A stretch of DNA of 64,000 bases from Geotrypetes seraphini (lineage: Eukaryota > Chordata > Amphibia > Gymnophiona > Dermophiidae): NCBI RefSeq assembly GCF_902459505.1, contig NC_047085.1, positions 354,739,836-354,803,835 on the forward strand, written 5' to 3'. The position numbers and the translations under genes are program-made. The notes below the pieces were generated by a model that did no database searches, had not been told where the DNA came from, and saw nothing but the letters and a program-made list of their open reading frames with translations. Numbering within the stretch: position 1 is the stretch's first letter; each line of letters opens with the position of its first letter. Shown here piece after piece: positions 43,102 to 54,559 of this stretch.

Positions 43102-44671
43102 ATAGTTGCTTGTGCTGTTCTCCCCCTCTCTCTCTGTGATTGATTGATTGCTCTGCCATGGCATCTGTCATGTATTCTCACTCATTCAGTATGTCAACTT
43201 TTAAAAAACATACTATGCATTTGCCCACATAAACATCTATATATGCCATTATTCTAATCATTTATGGCTATAATCAGTGCAAAAATGTTAGCACCCATTT
43301 TACAGAAATACCTCCTAAAAGACCCCAGTGTATACCTGCCTTTACCTGCCTTGGAAATCTTATCTTTACATTGTGTGTGGATGTAAACTGGTATATTTTA
43401 AATTACTTCAACAATGTTGAAATCTGAAAGCAGAAGTGTTATTTTTAGTAAAACAGTTAAATATATTTTTAAATGACGGTGGTTTGTGAACCATTCCAGA
43501 TTTTTTTAAAAAAATGTCACTGTACAAAAATGAGTAATTATATCTACAGATGAGTAATTCTACCCACTGCATTTTCAGAGCTGGGTTTCTTAGAAATATT
43601 CCTCTCACTGGGCAATTACAAATGCAGTCTGCCATACAGTATGAGGGTGCTGTATCACAGTCAAAAATCAAATTATTAAGATGAAAGGGTGGATTCCAAG
43701 AAAAGCAAAAGCAAAGTGTTCTTTGGAAATATCAAAATTAGTAAGTGAAAGTCTATTTTCCTTTCTAGTTTTCACGCAGACCTCTTCAGGTTGGCATCCA
43801 AGCATGAGCTTTCAGCCTTTAGTCAGGTATAATCAAAGCAATGTCAAGGTGATGGGAGGCCTGAAGCAACTTCTACAAGCAGCCCTCCCCCCCACCAAAG
43901 AATTCATCACTGAGTCCCCTTGCCTTCCTTTACTACCATTAAGGCCTTAATGTTTTCTTTGGTCTCCAGACATAATCTGTGGGCAATTTACCTTCTGTCA
44001 ATATTTCCATTAAATTCTAATATGGACGGAAATCATACACGCCTAGCGCCTTACCCCTACCTTCTATGATTCATTCCTTCCCTTTCACCACTCTTATGTT
44101 TTTATTGCAACCAATCTATTCTTCTCCTTTCCTTATGTTTCCAATTTTGATAATTTTGCCTATGAGCATAAGAAACACCACCAAACAATCCAATGCCCTG
44201 ATGCAGCCCCAGAGCGAAACGCCAGCTAGCTTCCATCAGCAACTTTTGGAAAGACAGCGGGAGGATTTACATACTGCCTGCAATTCAATACCCTACCTAA
44301 GCTAAATTCTTTGCATTTTCCTCTTGTCTTAGACTGCAAAAATTTTTGAAAACGAAAGACATACATTAACATACTAGAGTGTGAGCTAGCATTGAATGTT
44401 GATATCAGGCAGTAGAGGGGAGGAGCCAGTGAGGAGTTATCCCTTTCCAATGCGGTTGTTCAGTTAACATACTACATAACACGCGGTGATCTGAGTCGCC
44501 TTCCTCTTTTTGAAATACTATATACATTAACACACATTGAAGACAGGGTGGGCAAGAAGATATTTTGCCACCATTTTCTCACTGATATAGAGCATATTTA
44601 CAACATATAAAAGAGAGGTATTTTTGGAACAAATTTGTTTTTCTCTCTGATTCCCTGTATATATATTTTTT
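43102..44671. other. Intergenic, one weak hammerhead-like core near 44196
   Basis: CCCTGATGCAGCCCCAGAGC followed by GAAACGCC at 44195-44222 resembles the hammerhead core of Penelope-like elements, but one core base is changed and stems I and III do not close. Otherwise AT-rich with no coding exon. Confidence 0.3.
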
Positions 44672-44818
44672 GACAAGTCACTTAATCCCCCATTGTCCCA
44701 GGTACATTAGATAGAGTGTGAACTTGCCAGGACAGATATGGAAAAATGCTTGAGTACCTGAATGTAAACCACTTGGACTATAAGTGGTATATAAATGCTT
44801 AAATAAAATAAATAAATA
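44672..44818 (+). mobile_element. SINE 3' part
   Basis: GACAAGTCACTTAATCCCCC through CCAGGTACATTAGATAGA to GGTATATAAATGCTTAAAT and AAATAAATAAAT. The tRNA-like head is missing. Confidence 0.8.
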
Positions 44819-44831
44819 AGATGAAAACTCT

Positions 44832-44946
44832 TAGAAGGGAAGTTATCAACATAGGCTACTATTAAGATGGGTTAATTTACCACAACTAGCTACTAATAAC
44901 CCAAGTTAACAGTAAAATAACCTGTCTTAACGGTAGCCTATTTATA
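44832..44946. mobile_element. Foldback miniature element, GTTATCAACATAGG
   Basis: Second copy of 29337-29503 with AAGTTATCAACATAGGCTAC opposing GTAGCCTATTTATATGTCA; CTACTAATAACCCAAGTTAA internal match. Confidence 0.6.
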
Positions 44947-45056
44947 TGTCAAATACTACTTAAGTATCCAAGTGATATTTTTGTAGGTAAATGTACTGTA
45001 GACTTCAATACCTAAATGCCAGTGTTCTATTAACTTAGGCAGACAGATGGCATGTA

Positions 45057-45190
45057 CGAGGGGCCAATGAAAAGTTCTGAGCCCAACCAAGAGGAGAATG
45101 ATGTAGAGCCATGAAACGTACAAGTTATTCCACACTTTTCTTGACACTTTTTTTTTTTGTTTCATGTCATGTATTTTCAGTGGCCCCTCG
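45057..45190. mobile_element. Mariner-type miniature element with TA ends
   Basis: Starts TACGAGGGGCCAATGAAAAG and ends TTTTCAGTGGCCCCTCGTA. TA at both outer edges fits Tc1/mariner insertion. 134 bases, no coding capacity. Confidence 0.85.
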
Positions 45191-46765
45191 TAAATGTTTG
45201 AGAGTTGTTACAGAATTGCCCTTTATGTGTTTGAGATTTTGGTATTATTAGCTGGAAAATGTTTAAAAAGACTGGAGGGAGGGGATAGTCTATTTAGACA
45301 TTTTTCAGCTATTACTGGTAGGCCCAGATTAATTTCCTGCAGTGTAATTGGAGTATGAGACAGTGTGGAAAAGATACAGAAATCAATTAATTACCCTTTC
45401 AAACTAAGAATGAGTTCTTCAAGAAACTAATATGTACCAAGTTTAAAACAAAATTGCTGCTATTTTATGATTTTCCTTCCTCACCTCCCATCCAACCTGG
45501 GGCCTTTTTTCGTAGAAAATCATCCCTGGTTCTACGTGTATCCTGATTAGGAAGGGATGTTCCTGGGGGAATACTCATGTTCACAAGTTAGGTAAGTCTT
45601 GTCCAACCTAGCACCTGGCTCACATTTAGCTTGCCATCTCTACAGGGCACCTCCCGTCATGGTGTTCAATGCTGTTTCATCTTTCTGACCTTAGTAAAGA
45701 TGACTCTATCCTCTTTCCAGCAAAGATCACCAAATTGATGCTGCCACTGTGCTGTACTGACCCATGACAGTACAGAGTGGCAACATTTTAAAGATTAAAC
45801 ACTTGGAGGCTGATAGAGTGACTGGGGGACAAGGAGCGCACTCTGCACTGCTGCTTTAACTCTATCATGGGAAGTTGAAGGGGAGAGAAAGACTGGGAGA
45901 GAAGAGAGAGTGCCAGAGTAGACAACTGGGAAGGACAGAAATTATATGGGTTATAGATGAGTAGAAAGATAGATGGGGAGAGGACTGGAGGGGGAAAGAG
46001 AGAAGGAGGGGTGGGAGATTTGTCCACACAAGGCCTTGCAAGTATTTAGGTTGGCCCCGCCTCTACAAGTTTGGTGCCTCCCATCCCCACACCCAGTTCA
46101 ATATATACCCTCTATCTACCTTAAAATTTGTCTATTTCCATTTTTACATGTTGTCATCAGTGGCAATGTTTGACATACGCTGCCTGGGGCCTGCTCTGGA
46201 GCCTTCCCTCTGACCCCTTTTGCCTGGAAGTTGCATCAGAGGGGGTGGGGTGGGTCACAGGTTAGGCTCCAGAGCAGGTCCCAAGCAGCTTATGTCAACC
46301 ACTGCCACTGCTGGCAGCATCTAAAGAAGGAGAGATGTAAAGTTTAAGGTAGGTGGGGGACTGAGAGAAGGAGAAGATGCTGAATCGGGAGGCGGAGAAC
46401 CAGAAGGAGAGACACCTCTGGGCTGAGAAGAATAACAGCAGTGGCTAAGAAATCTATGGGGGAGAAATGCCCCCTTTTTGCCTCTCTCCCTGCATCCCTG
46501 ATATTTTATTCTCTAGCCTCTTAGACCTGTTATAAAATATATAAACACCAATAATAAAGGTTTATATCTTTAGTAGCTAAAGATATATCTTGTAAACATA
46601 TACCTACACTGTTTATATTTTTGTAATGCTTATCTTCTAACCGTAAAACTGAGTGGCTAATGAGTCATATTATCGAGTCAACTAGCTATGTTATTTTTAC
46701 AGTTGCATGTACGTGGGATGATTTTATAGCTAGTTGATTGAGCTAAACAAATTGGCTTGTGGTGG
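45191..46765. other. Intergenic, no gene seen
   Basis: 45830-46060 is purine-rich. 46170-46320 contains an inverted pair, GGCCTGCTCTGGAGCCT and AGGCTCCAGAGCAGGTCC, at a foldback of about 115 bases. AT-rich elsewhere. Confidence 0.45.
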
Positions 46766-46860
46766 AGAGTGTGGTGCAGTGGTTAAAGTTACAGCCTTAG
46801 CACCCTGGGGTTTTAGGTTCATATCCATGCTGCTCCTTGTGACCCTGGGCAAGTTACTTT
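46766..46860 (+). mobile_element. SINE tRNA-like head
   Basis: AGTGTGGTGCAGTGGTTAAA (A-box region), GGTTTTAGGTTCATATCC (B-box region) and GACCCTGGGCAAGTTACTTT; cut off after the CORE-like segment. Confidence 0.75.
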
Positions 46861-47071
46861 GGGCTAGATTCACTAAGCAAACCGATCGCATTTAGTGCTG
46901 ATCTTTTCTGGCACCCATTTTTGAGCACTGTTTATAAAATCCAGCCCTGTGTGTGCAAATTAATTGGACAGTTTGCAATCTGCCCACCATGCTGCAGAGT
47001 CAGCACCTACGATATACTAAAGAACTTGGTATTGCTAAAAGGTTACAGCAGTTGACAATTGTTGAAAGAGT

Positions 47072-48726
47072 TAACATAAGAACATAAGAACATAAGCAAT
47101 GCCTCTGCTGGGTTAGACCTGAGGTCCATCGCGCCCAGCAGTCCGCTCACGCGGCGGCCCAACAGGTCCAGGACCTGTGTAGTAAACCTCTATCTATACC
47201 CTTCTATCCCCTTTTCCAGCAGGAAATTGTCCAATCCTTTCTTAAACCCCGAAACTGTTCTCTGCCCTATAACGTCCTCTGGAAGCGCATTCCAGGTGTC
47301 GACCACACGTTGGGTAAAGAAGAACTTCCTAGCATTCGTTTTGAATCTGTCCCCTTTCAACTTTTCCGAATGCCCTCTTGTTTTTTTATTTTCTGAAAGT
47401 TTGAAGAATCTGTCCCTCTCCACTTTCTTTATGCCTTTCATGATCTTGTAAGTCTCTATCATATCCCTTCTAAGTCTCCTCTTCTCCAGGGAAAAGAGAC
47501 CCAGGTTCTCCAATCTCTCAGCGTATGAAAGGTTTTCCATCCCCTTAATCAGTCGTGTCGCTCTCCTCTGAACTCTCTCGAGTAACGCCATATCCTTCTT
47601 AAGGTACGGCGATCAATACTGGACGCAGTACTCAAGATGTGGACGCACCATTACCCGGTACAGCGGCAGGATAACTTCTTTCGTTCTGGTTGTAATACCC
47701 TTCTTGATTATACCTAGCATTCTATTCGCTCTCTTAGCGGCCGCTGAGCACTGTGCCGTCGGCTTCATTGTCATGTCCACCATTACCCCCAAGTCCCTTT
47801 CCTGGGTACTCTCAGTCAATAACATCCCTCCCATTGTATAATTGTGCCTCGGGTTTCTGTTTCCCACATGCAATACTTTACACTTCTCAACATTGAACTT
47901 CATCTGCCATCTCTCAGCCCATTCCCCTAGTTTGTCCAAGTCCCTTTGCAATTCTTCGCATTCCTCCTTCGTCTGAACTCCATTAAATAGTTTGGTGTCG
48001 TCCGCAAATTTTATTATCTCACACTTCGTTCCTGTTTCTAGATCATTTATGAATATATTAAAAAGCAGCGGCCCGAGCACCGAGCCCTGCGGAACACCAC
48101 TCGTGACCTTCCTCCAGTCCGAGTAGTGGCCCTTCACTCCTACCCTCTGTTTCCTTCCCTCTAACCAGTTTCTGATCCATCTATACACGTCTCCGTCCAC
48201 CCCATGGTTCTTCAGTTTCCGGAGTAGACGTTCATGAGGCACCTTGTCAAAGGCTTTCTGGAAATCTAGGTATATGATGTCTATGGGGTCTCCTCTGTCC
48301 ATCTGTTTGTTAATTCCCTCGAAGAAGTGCAATAAGTTAGTCAGGCACGATCTTCCCCTGCAGAAACCATGTTGGCTGGATATCAGAAGTTCGTTTTTTT
48401 CAAAATGTTCATCGATGTTTTCTTTTATCAGTGCTTCCGCCATTTTCCCCGGAACCGAGGTCAGACTCACCGGTCTATAGTTCCCCAGGTCACCTCTTGA
48501 TCCCTTTTTAAAGATGGGCGTAACGTTGGCTATCTTCCAATCCTCCGGGATCACACCTGTTTTCAGAGATAGGTTGCAAATTTGCTGTAGTAGCTCCGCT
48601 ATTTCCTCCTTTAGTTCCTTCAGAACCCTTGGATGGATTCCATCCGGACCTGGGGATTTGTCAGTTTTTAGTTTTTCTATCTGCCTGTACACATCATCGA
48701 GGCTCACTTCCATGGATGTTAACTTT
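47072..48726 (-). mobile_element. CR1-clade LINE, RT open except for one in-frame stop
   Basis: Minus-strand frame from about 48726 to 47190. In order: KSPGPDGIHPRVLKEL, NYRPVSLTSV, SSQHGFCRGRS, IIYLDFQKAFDKVPH, TSGVPQGSVLGPLLFN, FADDTKLF, GNRNPRHNY, QERDLGVMVD, RPHLEYCVQY, RVQRRATRLIKG and RVVDTWNALPEDV. The RT catalytic FADD is intact. A single stop at 47613-47615 stands where kin have Trp (CVQFW). The 3' end carries CTTATGTT repeats (47075-47096), the CR1 tail. 5'-truncated: the endonuclease is missing and the element joins a transposase fragment at about 48726. Confidence 0.92.
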
Positions 48727-49014
48727 TGTGCTCCCAGAGAAGGATTGGAACAAAAATGGCCTTGATGTGCTGCTCCGCAAGATCCGAGCAATGGGCACTG
48801 TGGATCATAAGCTAGGCAGTGAACGACCATGCTCAATTCACACATGTTTACACATTATGTTGTATGCAATCTTGTACTAAGCCAGGAGGATGTACCGCAA
48901 ACATACCGAACAACTTGCCAAATAGCAAGAGAAACAGGAATAAGCCAGACAACTGTGGTTAGGATAATTCATGATGATCTGAAATTAAAATGTTTTAAAA
49001 AGCATTGTGCCCAG
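48727..49014 (+). mobile_element. Tc1/mariner (IS630-type) transposase fragment, N-terminal DNA-binding part
   Basis: Two plus-strand frames together cover a transposase N-terminus. LPEKDWNKNGLDVLLRKIRA (from about 48730) and GTVDHKLGSERP are a first helix-turn-helix and the linker; TCQIARETGISQTTVVRIIH and DLKLKCFKKH (48922-49006) are the second. The frame shifts between about 48840 and 48880. The DDE catalytic domain is absent. A fragment of an animal IS630/Tc1-mariner transposon. Confidence 0.75.
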
Positions 49015-49206
49015 GGCCAGATTAAAAGATAGGCCCAGTAGGTACGTGCCTCAGGCCTGAAAACATCAGGGGGACCCACCAATGTGGTGCTATGACCAGG
49101 GCCAACATTAAGTGAGAGCAAACAGGGCAGCTGCGCTGGATCTGCTATCCGGGCATCTCTTCCCCTTGCCGGATCATCTCCCTCCCTTCCCCTCACCTTT
49201 GCAGCT
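49015..49206. other. Intergenic, decayed miniature element
   Basis: CAGGGCCAGATTAAAAGATA near 49013 and CCAGGGCCAACATTAAGTGA near 49097 look like ends of old hAT-like elements. Not resolved. Confidence 0.3.
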
Positions 49207-50170
49207 ATTTTCCAAATCAGTTTCTCTCTAAGAGAGGGGCCCTGATGCAGCAGCTATTCTCACTAGTTGCATGCGCATGGCTGCCCCAAAGCTTGTCCTC
49301 TGATGCGATCTAGCAGAAACCGGAAATTGCATCAGAGGAGAAGCTTCAGGGTAGCTGCGTGCAACTAGTGAGAACGGCTTCCCCGTCAGGGCCCATCTCA
49401 GAGAGAGAAATTTGGTTTTGGAAAGCGTCCGCAAAGGGTGAAAAGGGAGAGAAATGGCCTGATAAGGGGAGGAGGTTGAGTGGCGCTTTAGGTTTATTGT
49501 GTGGAGAAAGAGGGAGACAGGAGCTGAATGGAAGTGGGGGGGGGGGAGAAGGGAGCAGACACTGTAAGGAAGTGGGGAGGAGAGGGGAAAAAAAGGGTGC
49601 ATGCTGGATTGGGGGAAGAGGACAGAGTTAGATACTGGAAGAGGTGAGGGAAAGAGGTAGCAAGCAATAGGTAGACACAAAGAAAGAGGGAAATTGAGGA
49701 CTGAATAGTAGGAAATTATTTAGACAGAGGCAAAAAATAAATTAGAAAGGAAGACCAGGGAAGAAAAGGAGGAAGGGAGAGGAGAGAGATGCCAGAGCAT
49801 GGGGGGAGGGGAAGAGACAGATACCAGATCTGGGGGGAGGAAAGGAGGAGCGAAAGATGCTAAAATCTACTGGGAGGGAGGAAGAGATGGAAGGGAAGAA
49901 GACAGATGCATACCATAGGGGGAGCAGAAGGAAGTAGATGGATGCCAGACCAATGGGGAGGAGGGGGAGATGGAATGGAGAAGCAGACATTTTCTGAAAG
50001 AGGCATAGAAAGAGAGTAGATGCCATATGGAAGAGGCAGAGAGAGGGCAGACAGTAGATGGAAGGAAGAGAATGATAAGAAGATGAGGAAAGCCGAAACC
50101 AGACAACAAAGGTAGAAAACAATTTTCTGTTTCTTTTATTTATTTCTTTTTGCTTTAGGATAAAGTATTA
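49207..50170. repeat. Foldback plus purine-rich composite
   Basis: Foldback 49220-49410: GGGCCCTGATGCAGCAGCTA, CACTAGTTGCATGCGCATGG and TCCTCTGATGCGAT oppose ATTGCATCAGAGGA, GCTGCGTGCAACTAGTGAGA and CCCGTCAGGGCCC. Purine-rich sequence follows to 50090, then GAGGAAAGCCGAAACCAGAC and AACAAAGGTAGAAAACAATT, which matches 11410-11450. Same architecture as the core of 10717-11786. Confidence 0.75.
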
Positions 50171-51033
50171 TTGTAACTGTGTTGATAAACGCTTATAAAC
50201 AGAAAATGGAAATAAGATGATCCTTTTTTTTGGACTAATTTTAATACATTTCTTTACTAATTCAGAGACCAAAACGCACTTCCTCAGGTCAGGACAGGGT
50301 TACTGTGACAGCAGTATAATTTACTGATCTAAAGAAAGAGGTTTTGCCCTCTGAAAGCTGAGAAATGCATTAGTCCAATAAAATGGCAGGCACTAAATTT
50401 TTTTCCCGCCATATCCCATGCCTCCTACCCAAATGCAAAATATAAATTGGTGGGCTTCCCAAAGCTCTGCCAGCTGAAGATCTCTTCCTTTAGAAAGGAA
50501 TGGGGAATTTATTCAGAGATGTTTGGGGGTTGCTTAGAAGAAAAACTGTACACTGGCACTGTTATGGTAATCTTTGTTGTTTGTTTTGAATTTTAAAATA
50601 AAAGAAATAAAATGGAAATAAAGTAGTAAATAAATGGGGGCAGGGCAGAGGGCTGGGCAGGGTGGGGTAGGGGCCCTCAAAGAATTAATCCTGCCCCGAT
50701 TGTGCCCAAGAGTTAACTTTACACAACAAAGATACATTTATAAAACTGTGCAAGCAGCTTTTGACCAAGTACACAGAGCACAGCGTTTGGGCTGAGCTGA
50801 AGCAGAGCATCATTGACAAGTCTAAAGATCAGTGGAGGCCAAGGCTTAGAGCGTGCCTTCGTGCAAAGTGAGTGCACTTCGAACTTCTGCTTAATTGAAA
50901 CATTACTTTTTGACCATATATTTTTCTGAAAGATATGCCATAAAACTTTTTGATGCATTTCTATTCAGTTTACAAGGTAGTGTTATCGTGTGGAGGGAAA
51001 TATTGACAATATTGTACATGAACTTCATTCAGG
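50171..51033. other. Intergenic, no gene seen
   Basis: 50250-50395 carries CAAAACGCACTTCCTCAGGT and GTCCAATAAAATGG, pieces of an old repeat. Frames on the minus strand at 50534-50958 have no family features. Confidence 0.4.
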
Positions 51034-54000
51034 ACACATAAGAACATAAGAATTGCCATCTCCGGACAAGACCCTGGGTCCATCAAGTCCAGTGATCCGC
51101 ACACACGGAGGCCCTGCCAGGTGTACCCTGGCATAGTTTTAGTCCTCATATCACTGTATGCTTCTCAAGGGAGATGTACATCTAATTTACCCTTACCCAT
51201 ATCACTCTATGCCACTCTTAAGGAGATGTGCATCTAGTTTACCCTTAAATCCTAGAACGGTGGATTCTGCAATTACTTCCTCTGGGAGAGCATTCCAGAT
51301 GTCCACCACTCGCTGTGTGAAACAGAACTTCCTGATATTCGTCTTGGACCTGTCCCCCCTCAGCTTCAGTCTATGTCCTCTTGACCGTGTCACATTGGAC
51401 ATTGTAAATAACTGCTTTCCCTGCTCCATTTTGTCGAATCCTTTCAGTATTTTGAAAGTCTCGATCATATCCCCTCGCAGTCTCCTCTTCTCAAGGGAGA
51501 ACAACCCCAGTCTCCTAAGTTGTTCCTCATAGTCCAGGTTCTCCATACCTTTCACTAGCTTCGTTGCTCATCTCTGCACCCTCTCTAGCAGTTTTATATA
51601 CTTTTTTAGGTATGGAGACCAATGCTGGACGCAGTATTCCAGGTGCGGTCTGACCATGGCTCTGTAGAGCGGTATTATAACTTTCTCTGATCTACTCGTA
51701 ATTCCCTTCTTTATCATGCCTAGCATTCTATTTGCTTTCTTGTCGCTGCCGCACATTGTGCCAACGGTTTCAGGGTCCTATCTATCAGTACACCCAGGTC
51801 CTTTTCCTGTTCAGAGTTTCCCAGAGTTACACCTGGCATACTATATTTGTAATCTTTATTTTTTCTGCCTAAATGCATCACTTTGCATTTTTCAACATTA
51901 AAATTCATCTGCCATTTATCTGCCCACTTCTCCAAATGATTTAAGTCACTCTGGAGTTCCTCGCTGTCCTTCTGCGATCTGATTGCCCGGCATAGCTTTA
52001 TGTTGTCTGCAAACTTGATGATTTCACTGGATGTTCCTTCTTCCAGGTCATTTATGAAAATATTAAATAAGGTGAGTCCAAGTACCAAGCCCTGGGGTAC
52101 ACCGCTAGTCACTTTTTCCCATTCTGAGAACTTCCCATTTATGCCCACTCTCTGTTTTCTGTTCTCTAGCCATTTGCCTGTCCTTCTTAGTATATCTCCC
52201 TCTATTCCATGTCCTTGTAATTTCCTGAGAAGTCTTACATGTGGAACCTTGTCGAACGCTTTCTGAAAGTCCAAGTATACAATATCTACCGGTTCTCCAC
52301 TATCAATTTGTCTGTTCACTGTCTCAAAAAATTGAAGTAGGTTCGTCAAACATGATTTCCCTTTCCTGCACCCATGTTGACTGGCTCTCATCAGGTCGTG
52401 TGTGTCTAGGTGCCGGACTATGCTATCTTTGATCAGCGCCTCAACCATCTTTCCAGGGACATGAGACTCACAGGTCTGTAGTTGCCTGGCACTCCTCTCG
52501 ATCCTTTTTTAAATATCGGCGTGACGTTCCCGATATCTGTCCTCTTTTGATTGACAGGTTGGCAAGTTTTTGCAGTAGTTTTCCGATTTCAAATTTCAGT
52601 TCTTTTAGGACTCTCGGATGAATTCTGTCCGGTCCAGGAGATTTATCACTTTTAAGTTTGTCGATCTGGTGGTAAATCTTGTCCAAGTCCTCTTCTACTG
52701 TGGTGAGGCTGTCCTGTATGACTCCCTTGAACACTTTCACTGTGTCAGGTATTGTTGTGGTGTCTTCCTTTGTAAAGACAAACGCAAAGAAGGAATTCAG
52801 TCTGTCTGTAATTTGTTTGTCATCCTTGATGCACCCTTTTCCTCCCAGGTCGTCCAGCATTCCCACCGCCTCCCGTGTGGGATTTTTCCCTTTTATGTAT
52901 CTAAAAAAGGGCTTGAAAAGTTTTGGCCTATTGCGCTATTTTCTCCTCGTAGACCATTTTGGCAACCCTCATCGCCTTGTGACATTTTTTCTGATCGTCT
53001 CTATCTTTGTTCCAAGCTTCGGATGTTTTTGTGCGTTTCCACATCTTAAAGGAGTCCTTTTCATTTATGGCTTCCTTCACCTCTTTGGTAAGCCACACCG
53101 GCTCTCTTTTGCCTTTGGCTTTCTTTACTTTAGACATCCACGGAATGTAGAGGCTTTGTGCTTCCGTGATAGTATTTTTCAGTAGGGACCATGCCTGTTC
53201 CACCGTTATGACTTTGCCCATCTTTTTCTTGATCCGTTTTTTCACCATGGCTCTCATGCTGTCGTATCTTCCCTTTTTAAAGTTTAAAGTCATGGTTGAG
53301 GTTTTGGTACCTTTCCCTTTTCCGACATCAAGTTTGAAGTTGATCATGTTGTTATCGCTCGTCCCCAGCGGGACCGTTACTTCTACTTCCTTTGCCGGAC
53401 CTGTAATGCCATTTAGGACCAAGTCCAAGGTGATGTTTCCTCTCGTTGGCTCTCCTACCATCTGTTCCAGGAAGCAGTCCCCTAGCACTTCCAGGAACTT
53501 TGCCTCCTTGCCACAGTTGGAGGTTCCCAGGTCCCAGTCTATCCCCGGGATATTCAAATCCCCCAAGATTATGACATTGCCTGTCTTACATTCTTGTTTA
53601 ATTTCCTCTAGCATGTACGAGTCTGTCTGCTCCCTCTGTCTCGGCGGTCGGTAGTAAAGGCCAATCTTTATGTCAGCATCGTTGTGTCTGGGAATTCTGA
53701 TCCAGAGGGATTCCAGCTTCTCTTTCTCTTCCGCCATAGTCTCTCTCACGGATTCTAATCCTTCCCGAACATATAGGGCAATATCTCCACCTTTCTGCCC
53801 CACTCTATCTTTTCTGTATAGTTTGTATCCCTGTAGTACTGTGTCCCACTTGTTTTCGTCATTCCACCATGTTTCTGTTATGCCAATGATTTCCAGTTTG
53901 TCGTTTTTTGCTATTGCTTCTAACTCTCCCATTTTGTTTCCCAAACTTCTAGCATTTGTATACATACATTTGAGTTCCCTTTGTGTTACCTTCATGGACT

Positions 54001-54110
54001 TTTTAAGCTTAGCAGTATCTACTGTTTCTTCCATGGTATCGTTTTCTGCTGCTGTGTTGTCTTCCTCATTTGCTTTGTGGTCGACTCCTCCCGCACTAAA
54101 TTTCATAAGA
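51034..54110 (-). mobile_element. CR1-clade LINE with endonuclease and reverse transcriptase, degenerate
   Basis: Longest LINE here. Frame 52928-54106 (392 residues) is an APE-type endonuclease: CMYTNARSL, ITETWW, YYRPP, GDLNIPGIDWDLG and LGTSDNNMINF. The RT follows in three pieces with KSPGPDRIHPRVLKEL (52468-52866), QHGCRKGKS, VYLDFQKAFDKVPH, SGVPQGLVLG and FADNIKL (51720-52448), then RPHLEYCVQHW (51568-51756), and the end frame RVVDIWNALPEEV (51202-51555). Two catalytic sites are altered: SDH is SDN in the endonuclease and FADD is FADN in the RT. Frame breaks lie near 52866-52928, 52448-52468, 51756 and 51556-51568. 3' tail CTTATGTTCTTATG at 51034-51050. Confidence 0.9.
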
Positions 54111-54559
54111 ATCGGCCGGGTTCTGTGGAAGATACGACAAAAAACATTTTGGTGTGGTGTTTTTTTTCCAGTTCACAGTGTATGTGCTCATTTCCTGCAT
54201 CATGAAAACACCAATAAACATTTGTTGTAATCTCAGAAAACCCCGCATTCATTTGAGAATCAACAGCTACATTTATAATGTAGAGATTTCCTAAGAAAAT
54301 AAAACCTAATCATAATATGCCAAGACATTTTTTTTTTTTTAATGTTTCTATCTGACTTGATGTTTTGGGGTTTTGTTTTGGGTTTGTTTTTTTCTTCATT
54401 TTAGTCACAGCACAATAACAGCCCCTTTCCAAATAACATTTATATTAGGAAGCTGTAATATGTTAAAAAAAAAATATGAATCAACTGTTATAATACATTC
54501 CGAATGAGCAAAGCTACTTTTTCAGAAGTGTGAAGAACCATCATATTTTTTGTAGCTTG
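54111..54559. other. Intergenic, no gene seen
   Basis: T-runs near 54155 and 54330. The sequence before 54240 may be further decayed repeat. No coding exon. Confidence 0.4.
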
